Positions 37,230 through 49,900 of a stretch of 64,000 nt of DNA are shown piece after piece. Position numbers and translations under genes: made by a program. Source of the stretch: Pogostemon cablin (Eukaryota; Streptophyta; Magnoliopsida; Lamiales; Lamiaceae); assembly GCA_023678885.1 (NCBI GenBank), contig CM042987.1, positions 31,024,927 through 31,088,926 on the forward strand, in the 5' to 3' direction. Each line of letters starts with the position of its first letter. Position 1 is the first letter of the stretch. A model generated the notes under the pieces. The model saw only the letters and a list, made by a program, of their open reading frames with translations. It was not told where the DNA came from and searched no databases.

Positions 37230-37615
37230 TCATACCCTCCACTATCCACCCACCCCCACCCATTTTCACCCCAATCCAATTCCCTCCAATTTTTTTTTTA
37301 ATTTAATATTTAAATAATAAAAATATAAAAATCTAAACTTAAAAAATAATTGGGCCGCGGGGGTTGGGGGTGGAGGGGTGGGTAGATATGGGGGATAGGG
37401 GCTGGGTGGTAATATTTTTATTATTTAAATATTAAAATCTAAAGTTAAAAAAATTAAGGGGTGGGGTTGGAGTGGGGTGGGTGGCGGGGTGGGTAAAAGG
37501 TAGGATTTGATGGTAATATTTTTATTATTTAAATATTAGTAAAATCTAAAATTTTATTTTAAAAAATTTGTTTGGGGTGGAAGGTGGGTGGGGGTGGGGT
37601 AGGATGGTTGGTAGA
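37230..37615. repeat. C-rich/G-rich foldback with three G-rich blocks
   Basis: A C-rich segment at 37239-37275 (CCACCCACCCCCACCC and similar) is followed by three G-rich blocks at about 37353-37412, 37459-37500 and 37574-37612. AATATTTTTATTATTTAAAT spacers separate them. The period is roughly 110 bp. The C-rich part can pair with the G blocks, and each G block has many GGG/GGGG runs that could form quadruplexes. Confidence 0.7.
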
Positions 37616-37807
37616 GTTCCCTCCAAAAAAATTATTTTCAATAAAATTTTAAATTTTAATATTTAATATAATTAAATTTTATTATTTTTATTTATCATAT
37701 ATAAAATTATATTTTAAAAATAATTTTTGAATTATGAATTCGAAATCATTTCAAAGATCCATAATTTATCCAAATAGTGGAACTCAAATGAATGGATTTA
37801 AAATTCA

Positions 37808-38069
37808 AGTAATTTAAAATCCACTCATTTTCAAATCCATTAAATTTAAAATGACTCAATCCAAAGACAACCTTAATTAATTAAAATAATTACGGGGCAT
37901 AATCCATTAATAAAAATGATCCGGCTGGCTTCAGTCAGAGTAATTTAAAATCCATTCATTTTCAAATCCATTGAATTTAAAATAACTCAATTCAAACACA
38001 ACCTTAATTAATTAAAATAATTACGGAGCATAATCCATTAATAAAGATGATCCAGCTAGCTTCAGTCAG
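37808..38069 (+). repeat. 131-bp tandem duplication
   Basis: Two adjacent copies, 37808-37938 and 37939-38069, run from AGTAATTTAAAATCCA to GCTTCAGTCAG with only a few differences. Confidence 0.9.
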
Positions 38070-38353
38070 AAAAACAAACAAGACCATAAATATTGACTTG
38101 GACTATTTCTTAATAGACTATAAAGAGTAAAGACCACACTAGGTAGAAGTTTCACCAAAAATATGTTAAATTTGTTAAACCGTGTGAAAATTGTTACACC
38201 CCTACCATACACCAAAGTCTTCGCAAATACTCTATGACACCGTAAACGAAATGAGTTATAGGGTGGATTAAGAGGTGATAATATTAATAATAAAAAAGTG
38301 ATATTTAATTAATAAAAATTGATAATCGTATTGTAAATATTAGTAAAGTGATA

Positions 38354-38537
38354 TCCCCTCTGTTTCATAGGGTATTTTTTTCATTTTGGTCGTCTCACTC
38401 AAAGGGTTCCCTTTCCTTTTTTACACCCATGGGACCCACACACCCCCTTTAATACACCCACTACACATTAAATAATAATACTCCTTAATTTACGTGTAAA
38501 AAAGCAAAAAACTCCTCTTATGTCGGGACGGATGGAG
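38354..38537. mobile_element. Stowaway MITE, 184 bp
   Basis: TCCCCTCTGTTTCATAGGGT at the left pairs with TATGTCGGGACGGATGGAG at the right. TA flanks both ends (38352-38353 and 38538-38539). The interior includes ACATTAAATAATAATACTCC and TTAATTTACGTGTAAAAAAG. Confidence 0.75.
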
Positions 38538-38539
38538 TA

Positions 38540-39532
38540 CTTAATTAGTAATAACTAATTAATTAGGTGGACTAGTTCACCTGTGTGATCCAAGTTCAAT
38601 TTCCTTTAATAACGAATAGGAGGAATTATAAAAAGGCTTGAAGAAAGGAAGAAAAAATTAATAATAATTAATTACGAAAATGTAAAATTATCTCGAGACA
38701 ATTTCATATAAATCTACCCCAAAATCTTTACCATCTGCGTAGTGTATGGATTTAAATTCTTACATTATTCGATTCGATTTAATTCGTGCACAAGAAAATT
38801 TACCAAAAATAATATTGCACCTTTTATATTAAAATGAAAACTAGTACATTTTAAAATAAATGGTTACTACACGTACAAAATATATATCAATATTACTATA
38901 TAATACATTAATTTTAAAAAATTACTTATAAATACAAAATTGTATCTTTTATTACTCAAACTACACATATTAACATTAATGTGTAACATCTATATAAAAG
39001 GCATGTTATAATTATTCATAAAATCTTTTCTTAAGATTTCTCACCTATTTACCCAATCAAAAATACATGATCTTCGTATAACTAATAATGACGGCTACAT
39101 GGCTAATGATAGAAATCCAATGGTGTGAAATGCACGTCAATGTACATTTCATGTTTTGTAGTTGAACAAATGGCTAAATGGCAATATTTTTTGGTTTTTT
39201 TATCGTATGCATAATACATGAAATGCATATTGATGTACATTTCAAGATATATTGGTTGTGCAATTAATAATCGTTTATGACTATGTTTTTTTTTTTTCAT
39301 AAAGTTGTTTGGCACATTAACGTATATGTCATGAAATTCACGATCATTAGTGTGCACAATTTGAAATTCGTGAAAATTACAGCTTTGTGTCAACAACTTC
39401 TTCTCACTACTGCTAACAATAAATGGCGACCCATCTTGAAAACTTAGATCCACACAAGTAGTTGCTCGATTCAATGAAATAGCTCTCTACCAGCACAAAG
39501 CTCCATCAAAATTCAGAAGATGTACATAATCC
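38540..39532. other. AT-rich intergenic stretch
   Basis: No gene is supported. The 123-codon minus-strand frame at 39103-39474 is built partly from a local repeat (GAAATGCAYRT...TGTACATTTCA) and has no family resemblance. Confidence 0.5.
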
Positions 39533-39857
39533 TCCTCTTCACAGTATTGATGCCTTAGATAATTTTTTTAATATACTTCCTCCGTCCCATACTAAGGGTA
39601 ATTTTTGCTTTTTGGCACGTGGATTAAGGAGTATTATTATTCCTCTTCACAGTATTGATGCCTTAGATAATTTTTATAATATGCTTCCTCCGTCTCACAC
39701 TAAGGGTAGTTTTTTGCTTTTTGGCACGTGGATTAAGGAGTATTATTATTCCTCTTCACAGTATTGATGTCTTAGATAATTTTTATAATATACTCCCTCC
39801 GTCCCACACCAAGGGTAGTTTTTGCTTTTTGCCACGTGGATTAAGGAGTATTATTAT
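39533..39857 (+). repeat. 108/109-bp tandem triplication spanning a MITE boundary
   Basis: The units start at 39533, 39641 and 39750 with TCCTCTTCACAGTATTGATG. Each includes about 43 bp of flank plus about 65 bp of the left end of a Stowaway MITE (CTYCCTCCGTCYCAYACYAAG ... ATTAAGGAGTATTATTAT). Only the third copy continues into the rest of the MITE. Confidence 0.92.
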
Positions 39858-40018
39858 TTAATGTGTAATGAGTAGTTGTATTAGTGGGAGTGTAGGTCTC
39901 ATATTTTAATTGTATTAGAGGATGTGTGTTGGTCTCATATGTGTAAAAAAGAAAAGAGAACCCTTAAGGTGGAATGTCCAAAATGGCAAAAAGAAACTTT
40001 TGAGTGGAATGAAAGGAG
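39793..40018. mobile_element. Stowaway MITE at the end of the triplication
   Basis: CTCCCTCCGTCCCACACCAAG follows TA. The interior carries AATGTGTAATGAGTAGTTGT and TGGTCTCATATGTGTAAAAAAG. The right end TGGAATGAAAGGAG is a diverged complement. Confidence 0.65.
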
Positions 40019-40019
40019 C

Positions 40020-41283
40020 ATCAATTTTCACACTATAGGCACCATGCTCAGTATCCAATCCCTCTTTGGCAAGATTTGCAAGCCAAAACTTCACTAGTTA
40101 ATTTAGTTGTGAATTCTCTTATAATCTCAAATCTCTTTTTTTTTTTGATTTTGATTGAATCAAAATTAATGAGATATTTAAGAACAAGTTTTAGGATAAT
40201 TATAATATATATGCCTTTTATATAGATTTTGCACATTAATATTAATATAGGTAGTTTGGGTAATATAAAATATAAATATTAGATCAACGTATCAAATAGT
40301 AATTAGGCACGTATAATATGGATCAGATGCACAAAAGATCCAACTCTTCTCACTATATTAATCAATAATAATATAAATCACTAAATAATACTATAATTAT
40401 TGGGACTTACATAGATAATCCAGGGTCACACATGATCCAAGGAAATTTCAACCGTTAGATTAATCTTGATTAATTTCAACTCTTGGACCATCTAAGTATA
40501 TATATGGGATACCTAGAGATAGAGACTTCACGTAGCCCAATAAAGACAATAAGCATGATGCTTTCTCTCCTCCCCTAATTATGATTGTCTTTTTAATTTT
40601 ATAAAAAAATTCAAACATCAATAACTCTCTTGTTACAAATCTATTTTTAATAAAATATATACCAAATTATTTGTCTTTTTCAAAATCTTTAATTTGATAT
40701 CTATATTAACTATATAATAAATATATTAAAATTAAAAAAATATGTAATTTTGCATTCAGTGAAAGAATATGATTTTTGAGATTGAGCTTCACGCGTTATA
40801 TTTATTCTCTATTGTGTTTAGATCCTGGTATGCACTCCTCCTATTCTCTATGGTATAGACATGTACTCCCCTACTCCATGGTATGCACCATTCTATCCTC
40901 CATGTATCTCATCATAATAATATGCACTCTCCTATTCATATGTATAACCTCTTCCTACTCTTCAATGTATGCATTCTTCCTATTCTCCACCACCGTGTAT
41001 ATCGTATGCACTCTTCTATTTTTCACCATGGTGTTTAGTGTTTTATGCAGTGTTTAACCTCTTATTCTCCACCCGCTGTCTTCACTCTGTATCTCTTTTA
41101 TAAAGTGTCATTCTTTTCTCTTGAGTACATCATCCATCTCCACCTCTAATGTAATTACTTTTGATTTTTTTAAAGAAATAATTTAATCTTCTTTTAAGTA
41201 TTTTCTTTTATAAACAATATAGATGTTTAATTAAAAATTTTAAAAAAATAATTTATTTGATATAACATATTTATCAATATTAT
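40020..41283. other. Intergenic stretch with weak RNase H-like trace and a degenerate minisatellite
   Basis: At 40030-40120 (minus) a short frame with CQRGIGY and nearby residues could be an RNase H tail, but it is too short to call. At 40825-41090 diverged TATGCACTCTTCTATTCTCC-like units of about 30 bp give a hydrophobic mock frame. No gene is supported. Confidence 0.4.
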
Positions 41284-42822
41284 TTGAGTTGATATTTTGT
41301 GTATTTGGGTGTACACTTTGCATTCGTATATATAATTTTTATTTAATAATATATATATCTATATTAATAATTATATACTATAGTTTTTTTTACATTGAGT
41401 TTAAGTGTATACATTTTTTAAAATAGTGCATGGTGCACCCGAGTACACATGATAATTTGTCATACTATTTATTTGATCATCCATTTAATGATTTTGCAAT
41501 AATAATTACTACTATTCCATCCAATAATAAATCAATTTACTACTAATTTGTATTGTAATTAGTATTTGAATTTTGATATTATTTTATATAAAAAATATAT
41601 AATTTTGAATTTTTTTCTCACATTTTATTTAAAAATATATATACACTTTGAAAACTATTACAAGTATACAGAAATAAATTTAAATTAATTAACTTAAACT
41701 TTCATTTAATATGATTAAATAAAATTGAAGCTTTAGATGTAATCTTCAAATTTTAAATATTAAAATAAGGCTAATACTCCAGTGCACCGTGCACCCACTT
41801 TCAGAAAACTTATACAATTATAAATAAAAATATACAATATACACTATTAAATAAAAAATTATACGCATGTGGTTGGAAGGGTGCACTCGGGTGCACTGAA
41901 TATCAACTCTTAATTAAAATAAATTTGTAATATGGCCATGTTATTAATTGAAATTCAAAAAAATAAAATAAATCAAATTCAACCATATTAAATATCAATA
42001 TATATTATTAATATATATCTCAATATTTTATTAATATATTTCAATATTTTACGCAATTTTAAATAATATTGAAATAAAAATTAAATAATATATCATATTA
42101 AGTAAATGCACTACCTTAAATATAAATATTATTTTTTTATTATTTTATTTTAATATCATGATAAAATTTTAGATAAGATTATACCTTAAATTAAATCTAT
42201 TAACCATTCTATCCTAATAGCATTAAAAAAATAATATATTTAATCGTATTTGATTTAGTTGAGGGATTCCATTTATTTTTTAGATTAATTATTTCCTTGT
42301 ATAAAATAGGTAAATTTATATTATTTTTTTTTACATATATTCGAATATTGTATCGTGTAAATTTAATACAGATTGTTCTAATCTATGTAAATTAGGAAAG
42401 GTCCATATTTTTTTCCCAGTACCTTTATGAATGATCTTCGCAATGACTTTCTTCACCACTGCAAGATTCTCTAACTCCACACATTCTACAGCCCCGTACC
42501 ATTATATATGAATGGTCTATGCAGTGCTTACTAGCTAGAGGTGCCAGAGAATATAGAGGTGCGGAGAATATTGCAAAGGTGTTACGGTGTTGAACTAGAT
42601 AATTCAAAATGGATTTGTGAACCATTAATGCAGATGAGTAATGATGCATTTAATACATAGAAGTAATGGTGCATAGCATATAAGAGTACTAAAGTTATCA
42701 CCATATGTGGACCCCTATATATATATATATATATATGTATGTGGACCCTATAAAACTTGTTATCTGCTGTAACCTGGGTCAACTAAGAATCTCCCATAAT
42801 TAATATTTTTTGGCTAAATATA
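41284..42822. other. AT-rich stretch holding two degenerate GTGCACCC-family copies
   Basis: One copy spans about 41284-41450 (GGTGTACACTTTGCATTCG to GGTGCACCCGAGTACAC). The other spans about 41775-41905 (CAGTGCACCGTGCACCCAC to GGGTGCACTCGGGTGCACTG). The remainder is A/T-rich with a short (TA)n at 42717-42737. No gene is seen. Confidence 0.5.
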
Positions 42823-43154
42823 GTGTGCACCCGGGTGCACACGAAGCTTCGTGTGCACCCACGTACAAATATAAGCAAAAACATATACAATTATGAGTAA
42901 AAATGTATACAATTTAATTGTTAATTTTTATAATAAAAAATTGAGTGTAAAAAAATGTACAATTATTAAAATACATGTATACACTATTGAATAAAAAGTT
43001 ATACACATATGAATGCTTGTTTTTTTAATGAAAAACTTAGTGTGAAAAAAGTATACAATTATTACAAAACACGTATACAAAAGAGAATAACATGTATACA
43101 AAATAGAATAAAAAGTTATATAAATATGGGTGCAAGGGTGCACCCGGGTGCACC
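42823..43154. mobile_element. Unclassified foldback-like element bounded by GTGCACCCGGGTGCAC palindromes
   Basis: The left edge is the 20-bp perfect palindrome GTGTGCACCCGGGTGCACAC (42823-42842), overlapping a second 24-bp palindrome to 42858. The right edge is GGTGCACCCGGGTGCACC (43137-43154). The inside is AT-rich with repeated GTATACAATTATTA and TTTTAATGAAAAACTTAGTG blocks. The same blocks occur inverted at 57300-57545. There is no coding capacity, and a target duplication is not evident. Confidence 0.6.
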
Positions 43155-43213
43155 TAATATATACTCATATTTTTTTATAAAAAAATGCATACAAAGCCAA
43201 TCAGGCCAATCAA

Positions 43214-43405
43214 GCGGATGCATCTTTTGTGCCACTTTGGTGTGATATGAATGAATGACATGTAAGAGAGATAAGAGAAACTATATCCTACGTCAATCAA
43301 TAAACTTTGGCGTCAATGGATTGAATTTTTTAACTCCGAAACGTGTCATTCCATAAAAAATTTGTTACAGGAAATATCACATCAAAGTATCACATAACAT
43401 ATCAT
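43214..43405. mobile_element. MITE, GTGCCACTTTGGTGTGA family, about 190 bp
   Basis: GATGCATCTTTTGTGCCAC then TTTGGTGTGATATGAA at the left pairs with AAATATCACATCAAAGTATCACATAAC at the right. A related copy sits at about 59746-59949. Class is unknown. It ends about 580 bp upstream of the ORP gene ATG. Confidence 0.6.
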
Positions 43406-43589
43406 GCGGCCCATGTTATTTTTGAAAAATCTATATTTATAAAAAATACTACTACTCTATTTATTTATTTATTTATTTATTTATTTATTATTATATAATA
43501 TTATATTATACAGTTTTACCGATTTATTTATGTAATTTTAATTAATATAAGTTAAATATATATAGTGGTTTTGCACATGATACAAATAG

Positions 43590-43984
43590 ATGAAAATCCA
43601 CAGTTTCCAAATTGGCCATTGCCACGTTACACCAAATCCTTCACCCACCCGTCACTCTCGCACCGCCTCCTCACGGCCCCCTTTCACCACCACCCCACCC
43701 CCCAAAACCGCCGGCTTTAACCTAAATTTAAACCCCACCGCCACTGCTGCCAAGCCATCGCGCCACCGGAATCTCCTCCAATTCGATTTCTATTTCCGAG
43801 TACAAAATTACAAATTGTAGATATATGTACACGCATTCTTCAAACTTTTCGCCTCCCTCAGCTATCTATTTATGGATTTGATATGAGTAATTAGCCATCA
43901 TTGATAACTCCTCCATAATTTTGAAAATGATCGGCGGAGTAATTCCCAATTAATGTAAATTATGCTGACCTCAGTTTTCGTGCT
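43590..43984 (+). promoter_or_regulatory. Likely promoter and 5' leader of the ORP gene
   Basis: The GC content rises from 43620, with C-rich segments (CCACCACCCCACCCCCCAAA), unlike the AT-rich DNA before it. A TATA-like TATATATAG lies near 43557. A stop codon in frame with the ORP ATG occurs at 43940-43942. The transcription start cannot be fixed. A 76-codon frame at 43590-43820 is Pro/Thr-rich and probably not translated. Confidence 0.4.
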
Positions 43985-46900
43985 ATGCATCATTTTTGCT
44001 GTGTTCAAGCTATGAGCATCCACTGTAGCTCCGACATGAAGCCGACTCCGCCGTCCGATCCGACGAACAGGGGCCCGAATCCGGCGATACATAGGGTTCA
44101 GTCAACTCGCGATTCCGTCCCGGATTCGTGCGTCAACAGCAATAATCAGAACCAAAATCATCATAGCCGTGAAGTGAAGATTAATGATATAGTGGGGAAT
44201 GGTATTTCTGGGATTTTGTATAAGTGGGTGAATTATGGTAAAGGGTGGAGGCCTAGATGGTTCGTTTTGCAGGATGGGGTATTGAGTTATTATAAGATCC
44301 ATGGGCCTGATAGAATTGTGGTTAGTAAGGAAACTGAGAAAGGATCAAGAGTAATTGGGGAAGAATCGATGAGGCGGATTTCGCGGCGGCATAACCATCA
44401 TCATAGGAATGGGAGCTACAGTTCATCATCGTCGAAAACCCGGAAGCCTGTTGGTGAAGTTCATTTGAAGGTATCGAAATTTTTTCTATTTTTTATTTTT
44501 GGGAGATCGTGTTTTATCGTGATGTATCGCTTCTAACTAAATTCTCATTCTTGTGCTTTCTAAGCAGATCATGGTTGAATTTTGAGGATAATTTGCATGC
44601 AAAGGGCTTATATGAAAAGTTTCTTGCTTTGTTAAAAATATACTTTGGTAATTAATTTCATTTATTTTTGCTTTAAGACTCGTGTCCTAGTTTGGTATTA
44701 TTTTTGAAGATAAATTTAAGTGAAATCTGCTTAAAAAGATCTACTGTATTTAAATTCTGGATGAATCCTCTTAACTTTTTGTCGACTTCTATGCATTATT
44801 TTGCCCATGAGAGGATTATCAGCACTAATCCACTTGAACGTACATGGTAATTGTGGGGTTATCTTTCACTTTTTTCTTTGTTTTTGAATGGCATGACTCA
44901 TGTGCTGTATGATTGTTTTTTAACTGTAATTAAAAATTACTCCGTTTTACAATTGAGTAGTTCTCTGTAGGTCTCATCTATCAGAGAGAGTCGATCAGAT
45001 GATAAGAGATTTTCAATTTTTACCGGCACAAAGAGGCTTCATCTGCGGGCCGAGACGTCAGAGGATCGTACAGCATGGATGGAGGCCTTGCAAGCTGTAA
45101 AGGACATGTTCCCCAGGATGTCCAACAGTGAGTTGATGGCTCCTGTGGAGAATGTAGCTATTTCAACAGAACGGCTGAGACAGAAATTGTTAGAGGAAGG
45201 TGTGAGTGAAGCTACTATTCAGGAGAGTGAGCAGATAATGAAGAATGAGTTTGCTTCACTGCAAAGTCAAATGATGCTCTTGAGGCAGAAGTATTGGCTC
45301 CTTATGGACACACTGCGACAGTTAGAGGTACATATTGCTTTTTGTTAGAAGCTTTAGCAAACCAATCCAAATTGCTGTTTAGTTCTTATGAAGCTTTAGC
45401 AAACCAATCAAATTGCATTTGTATTGGCTCCTTATGAAAAACTTACATTTTTTCCTGTACTTTGTTGCTAAATACATGTGCTTGGTTTCTTAGATGTGCT
45501 TGAATAGCCGTTTAAATTATCTATGATCTGCGATTTCTGATTAAATGAGGAAGATGGCAAGTGACGTAAGTTTTCCTAGGCTTTGTCTGATTTGTGTGCA
45601 CCCTTGATCACGTCTTTTGAAAAGCTTTTCTTGTGTTTGTATGTGAGTATGTGTGAGAGTGAGTGAGAGAGAGGGACTATGTGACTTCAATTGAGATTTG
45701 AGGATTCTTTTTCTTATGGTTTTTAATAACTTTGTAATACTACTTAAACTGATTAGGTTACTGGTGTATCCCATCTTCTATTAGTTATATTGGTATCCAG
45801 TAATTAATGATTAGATTTGTTCCTCCATGTATAATTATGTTAAGAGTAGAAATCCTGTATAATACAGGGTGCAGGAGTTGAAAGAGTTGCATATCTGGAC
45901 TTAGAAATTGATATACTGTTCTTTTAATATACTGACATAACTATGGTTGATTTTATTCCAGAGTTCATGGCTTCATGCAGTATTATTTTATCTACTGAAG
46001 TGTTTAAGAATGAGGATACAACCTTCTAATGCATAGTTTTCAGTGTTATGTTCTAATTTTACTCGGTCCAATCTTTCTTCAAATAAAGAATATTCTCTTT
46101 TAATTTTCTTTTTTCTGAGGGTTTGATGGGCATTTTTCTTGTTTAGCAAGTTTTGGTTTATTAGTTACAAAATTTATGTCTTCAGGACAATTGCAGAAGT
46201 AACTTGATTATTGAAATTATACTTGACTGTATGACTTCTGCTGCTCTCTACTTTTTTATTTAAAAACTAGTCACTGTATTTGTGTAGACAGAAAAGGTGG
46301 ATCTTGAGAATACAGTTGTTGATGAAAGCCAGAGACAGTTAAAGAACATTGGAGCATCTTCTAGATCAAGGCCAGATAAGTATAGTGGTAAGCATCATAC
46401 TTCAGCATGTCCTACTTGTTTTTGTCTTACATTAGCGTACAAATCTCAACTTATTAGTTATATGTCTTAGCTGTGGGATTGAGTTCATCAGGTTATTTTG
46501 AGAGTTAAAAATCAAAAGTGTAAAAAGTGCAGCTAATCATTTTTCTTTTTATTACATGAAGAATAGCTGCATACAAAATATTTCTTTAAATTGTTCTGAT
46601 TATGATACACTATGAGTTTTTCGTGTAAAAAATTTTTAAATTTTACATGCTCAGTTATAGGCTTAATGAACTCCAGGATCATGTTATTATCTTTTTCTTT
46701 ATTTCTACCAGAAAGTGCTTCTGAATCTGAAGATGATAATGAAAGAGTAGATGCGGCAGAAGAAGATACTGATGAAGAAGAGAATACTTTCTTTGACACG
46801 AAGGATTTTCTTTCATCTAGCTCTTTTAAAAGCAATGGGTCTGATTTTATGTCATCTTCATTTTCTTCTGATGATGATGAACTTTATGCTTTTGATGCTG

Positions 46901-49900
46901 AGGATAATATTGAACCTGCCATTAAGGCTGCGGGAACAAACTTTCCTCATGTTAAACGGAGGAAAAAATTGCCAGACCCTGTTGAGAAGGAGAAAGGAGT
47001 GAGCTTGTGGTCAATGATCAAAGATAATATAGGGAAGGATCTTACGAAAGTATGTCTTCCAGTCTACTTCAATGAGCCTCTCTCGTCTCTGCAGAAATGC
47101 TTTGAGGATCTGGAATATTCATACCTTATTGACCGAGCATATGAATGGGGCAAAAGAGTAAGTTGGTGCCTGTAATATTAGTTGTTTTAATTCCCTAAAA
47201 GTTCTTGCATTAAAAGACAGAATAGCAGATAGCTGCACTATTTTAATTTAAATTTCTTTTAAATGTTCCTTATACTCATAAATAGGAAAAGTTAAAACTT
47301 CTCGATACGTTTTGCTCTATGGTGACAAAGACTTGGTAGTCGGTTCTTTGACACCTCTTAGAAATTAGGGATTGATTTTGGATTCATCTGCATCTCATCC
47401 ACATGATACTTTTTTCACAATTTGATGGTATACATTTGTGGACATCAGCTGAGCCTCTAATTTTACTGAGTCATCAGCTCTGACATGAATGGAATAATAT
47501 TAGAAACCTAACGGAGCAGTAACATGAGCATGGAATATGTCTGAATATAGAAAATTCTACATAGTGGTTGTCCTCCCATCATTATTTATTATGCCCTATT
47601 AGCCTAGTTCAGTTGGTGGGGAGGTGACAAAGAGACCTGGATTTCCTGGTTTCTTAGCCCCATGTCTGCAACTAATCCTAATACATCTTGGGCCCAGGTG
47701 TTGGGAAAGCAGGGTTATCCCAAGTTTGGCGGTTGTGCCTTTAAGGACCATGCCAGTGAGGTTCATAAAAATATTAATATTTGTCACTATAAACATTTGA
47801 TGCACTAAACTCTTTTATGAGCTTTACATTGATTAAATGTTGTACCTGTCATTCTGATCTCTTAGTGCAACCTATGAACTATGAAATTTGTGTGGATTAA
47901 AAAATCACAGAAACACACCTAAGTTGATTTTAGCATATATTTTCAAAGAACATTTGAGATACTCTAGTTAAAATTCCATGAAGTGGAAAATGGAGAATTA
48001 TTACCACAAACTAAAGGGGAAGAGGGGAGACCTAATTGTGATGTTTGAGACCTTGCCTATGTCCGAGTGCGACTATGACTCATATAACCAACTCCACTGT
48101 GGGACAAATACTTGGTTTGTTGTTGTTTCTTAGCTTCATCTCCTTTAGAATTTTTTTAATATTTAACCTTATTATGAGTTAAATTTTCTGTGCTATTAAT
48201 CGAAGAACAAGTTAGAAAAAATTATGCTTCAGACTAAAACTCTAGTTTGTACTTCTGGATACGAATTATAATTCATAGATAGTAGCTAATCTCACAGGGT
48301 GGAATAAAAGCTTTGTTGTTTATTGTTGTGTACTTTTGGAGTGAAATAAGGATTTGAGCTTCATTTGATGATGCCTTAGTTTATCATCCTTAGCATCTGA
48401 TATCTTCTTTATCTTTGCATAGGGTAACAGCCTTATGAGGATTCTAAATGTAGCTGCATTTGCAATATCTGGATATGCTTCTACAGATGGAAGAATTTGC
48501 AAACCATTTAATCCGCTGTTGGGGGAAACTTATGAGGCTGACTATCCAGATAAAGGCCTCCGATTTTTTTCAGAGAAGGTTTCATTTATTTCGGGCATAC
48601 TGTTCAGCATTTTCTTATGATTCCTGTCGCTGTATTTTCTAGATTACTTGATGATGATTTGCCTATAGCAAACTGATTCAATTGAGTACAATCTTCCAAA
48701 TTTTTATTCTAAGAGACAGTGAACATGAAACATAAAAGGGAAAGAAAAAGAAAATTAACATCATTTGATTCCATATAAAAGACAGTTAGATTTTTAGCAT
48801 CAATACAGCATAATTTTTTATATTCTTTTTTTTCTTTTCCCCCCTTTTTTGGTTTAGTTGGCTAGCTGGTCACTGAAAGCCTATGGCCATAAACTCATAA
48901 TTGTCGACTTGTGTTCTTCATTATTTAATTATTTGCATGTGGGATCTAGAATTTGGTGTATGTCAAGTCTAAATTATCTGATATCTGCATGCTTGAATAG
49001 ATTTGGAAATGACTCAAAAGGGGAAACAGGGTTGGCCTGTTGGGCAGTGGGATGCCCAGTTTTCATATGAGGTGCTTCTTTTCTGTTCAAAATATTAAAT
49101 TATGTGTCTGAGTTGCAGTCTTTAGGGAAGGCAACACCTTATTAATTATAAGAGTGGGCCAAATCATTAGATTTCGTTTTAATTATATCAACGTTCCTTG
49201 CAAATCAACTTTTCTGAATTAATTTATAAAGTGATTGTATCTTGTGCCCATATAGCTAATAAATAATGATGTATGCTGGTTATCTTTGAATATGATGTTA
49301 CTGTACACCTTTGACTAGATCAAATGAAACCCCTCGAAAAGGAATTTGTCATGACCAAATCTTTTTCTATTTTCTTGATTAGGTGAGTCATCATCCCATG
49401 ATTGTAGCTTGCCATTGCGAGGGGACAGGCTGGAGATTTTACGGTGATAGCAATTTAAAAAGTAAATTTTGGGGACGTTCTATCCAGCTTGATCCAGAGG
49501 GCATCTTAACTCTTGAATTTGATGATGGAGAAGTTTTTCAGTGGAGCAAGGTATTACTGGTTTAGATTGGAGATTAATTCTATTTGTTTGACATTATTTG
49601 ATAAAAATGAACTTCTAATCACAGGTAACATCTTCTATATACAATCTTATTCTGGGGAAACTATATTGCGATCACTATGGTACATTGCGGATACAAGGAA
49701 ACCGTAATTATTCATGTAAACTGAAATTCAAAGAGCAGTCTATTATAGACAGAAATCCTCACCAGGTACTCTCCTTTTCATTTATACACCTATGTAAAGT
49801 AGTGAGTGTCCCAATTGACACTTTTGGTATCTTGTTAGTGCGAGAACATGCATCCGTAAACACATTATATAACCAGCAAATGAGCAAGCAATACAGATAG

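Noticed and set aside
39103..39474. 123-codon minus-strand frame
   Set aside because: AT-rich, partly built from a local repeat, with no recognisable domain or splice context.
40776..41057. 93-codon hydrophobic frame resembling a membrane protein
   Set aside because: It is a translation of degenerate TATGCACTC-type minisatellite units.
48858..49070. 70-codon frame in ORP intron 5
   Set aside because: It lies wholly in an intron with good GT-AG borders, and the ORP frame joins correctly without it.
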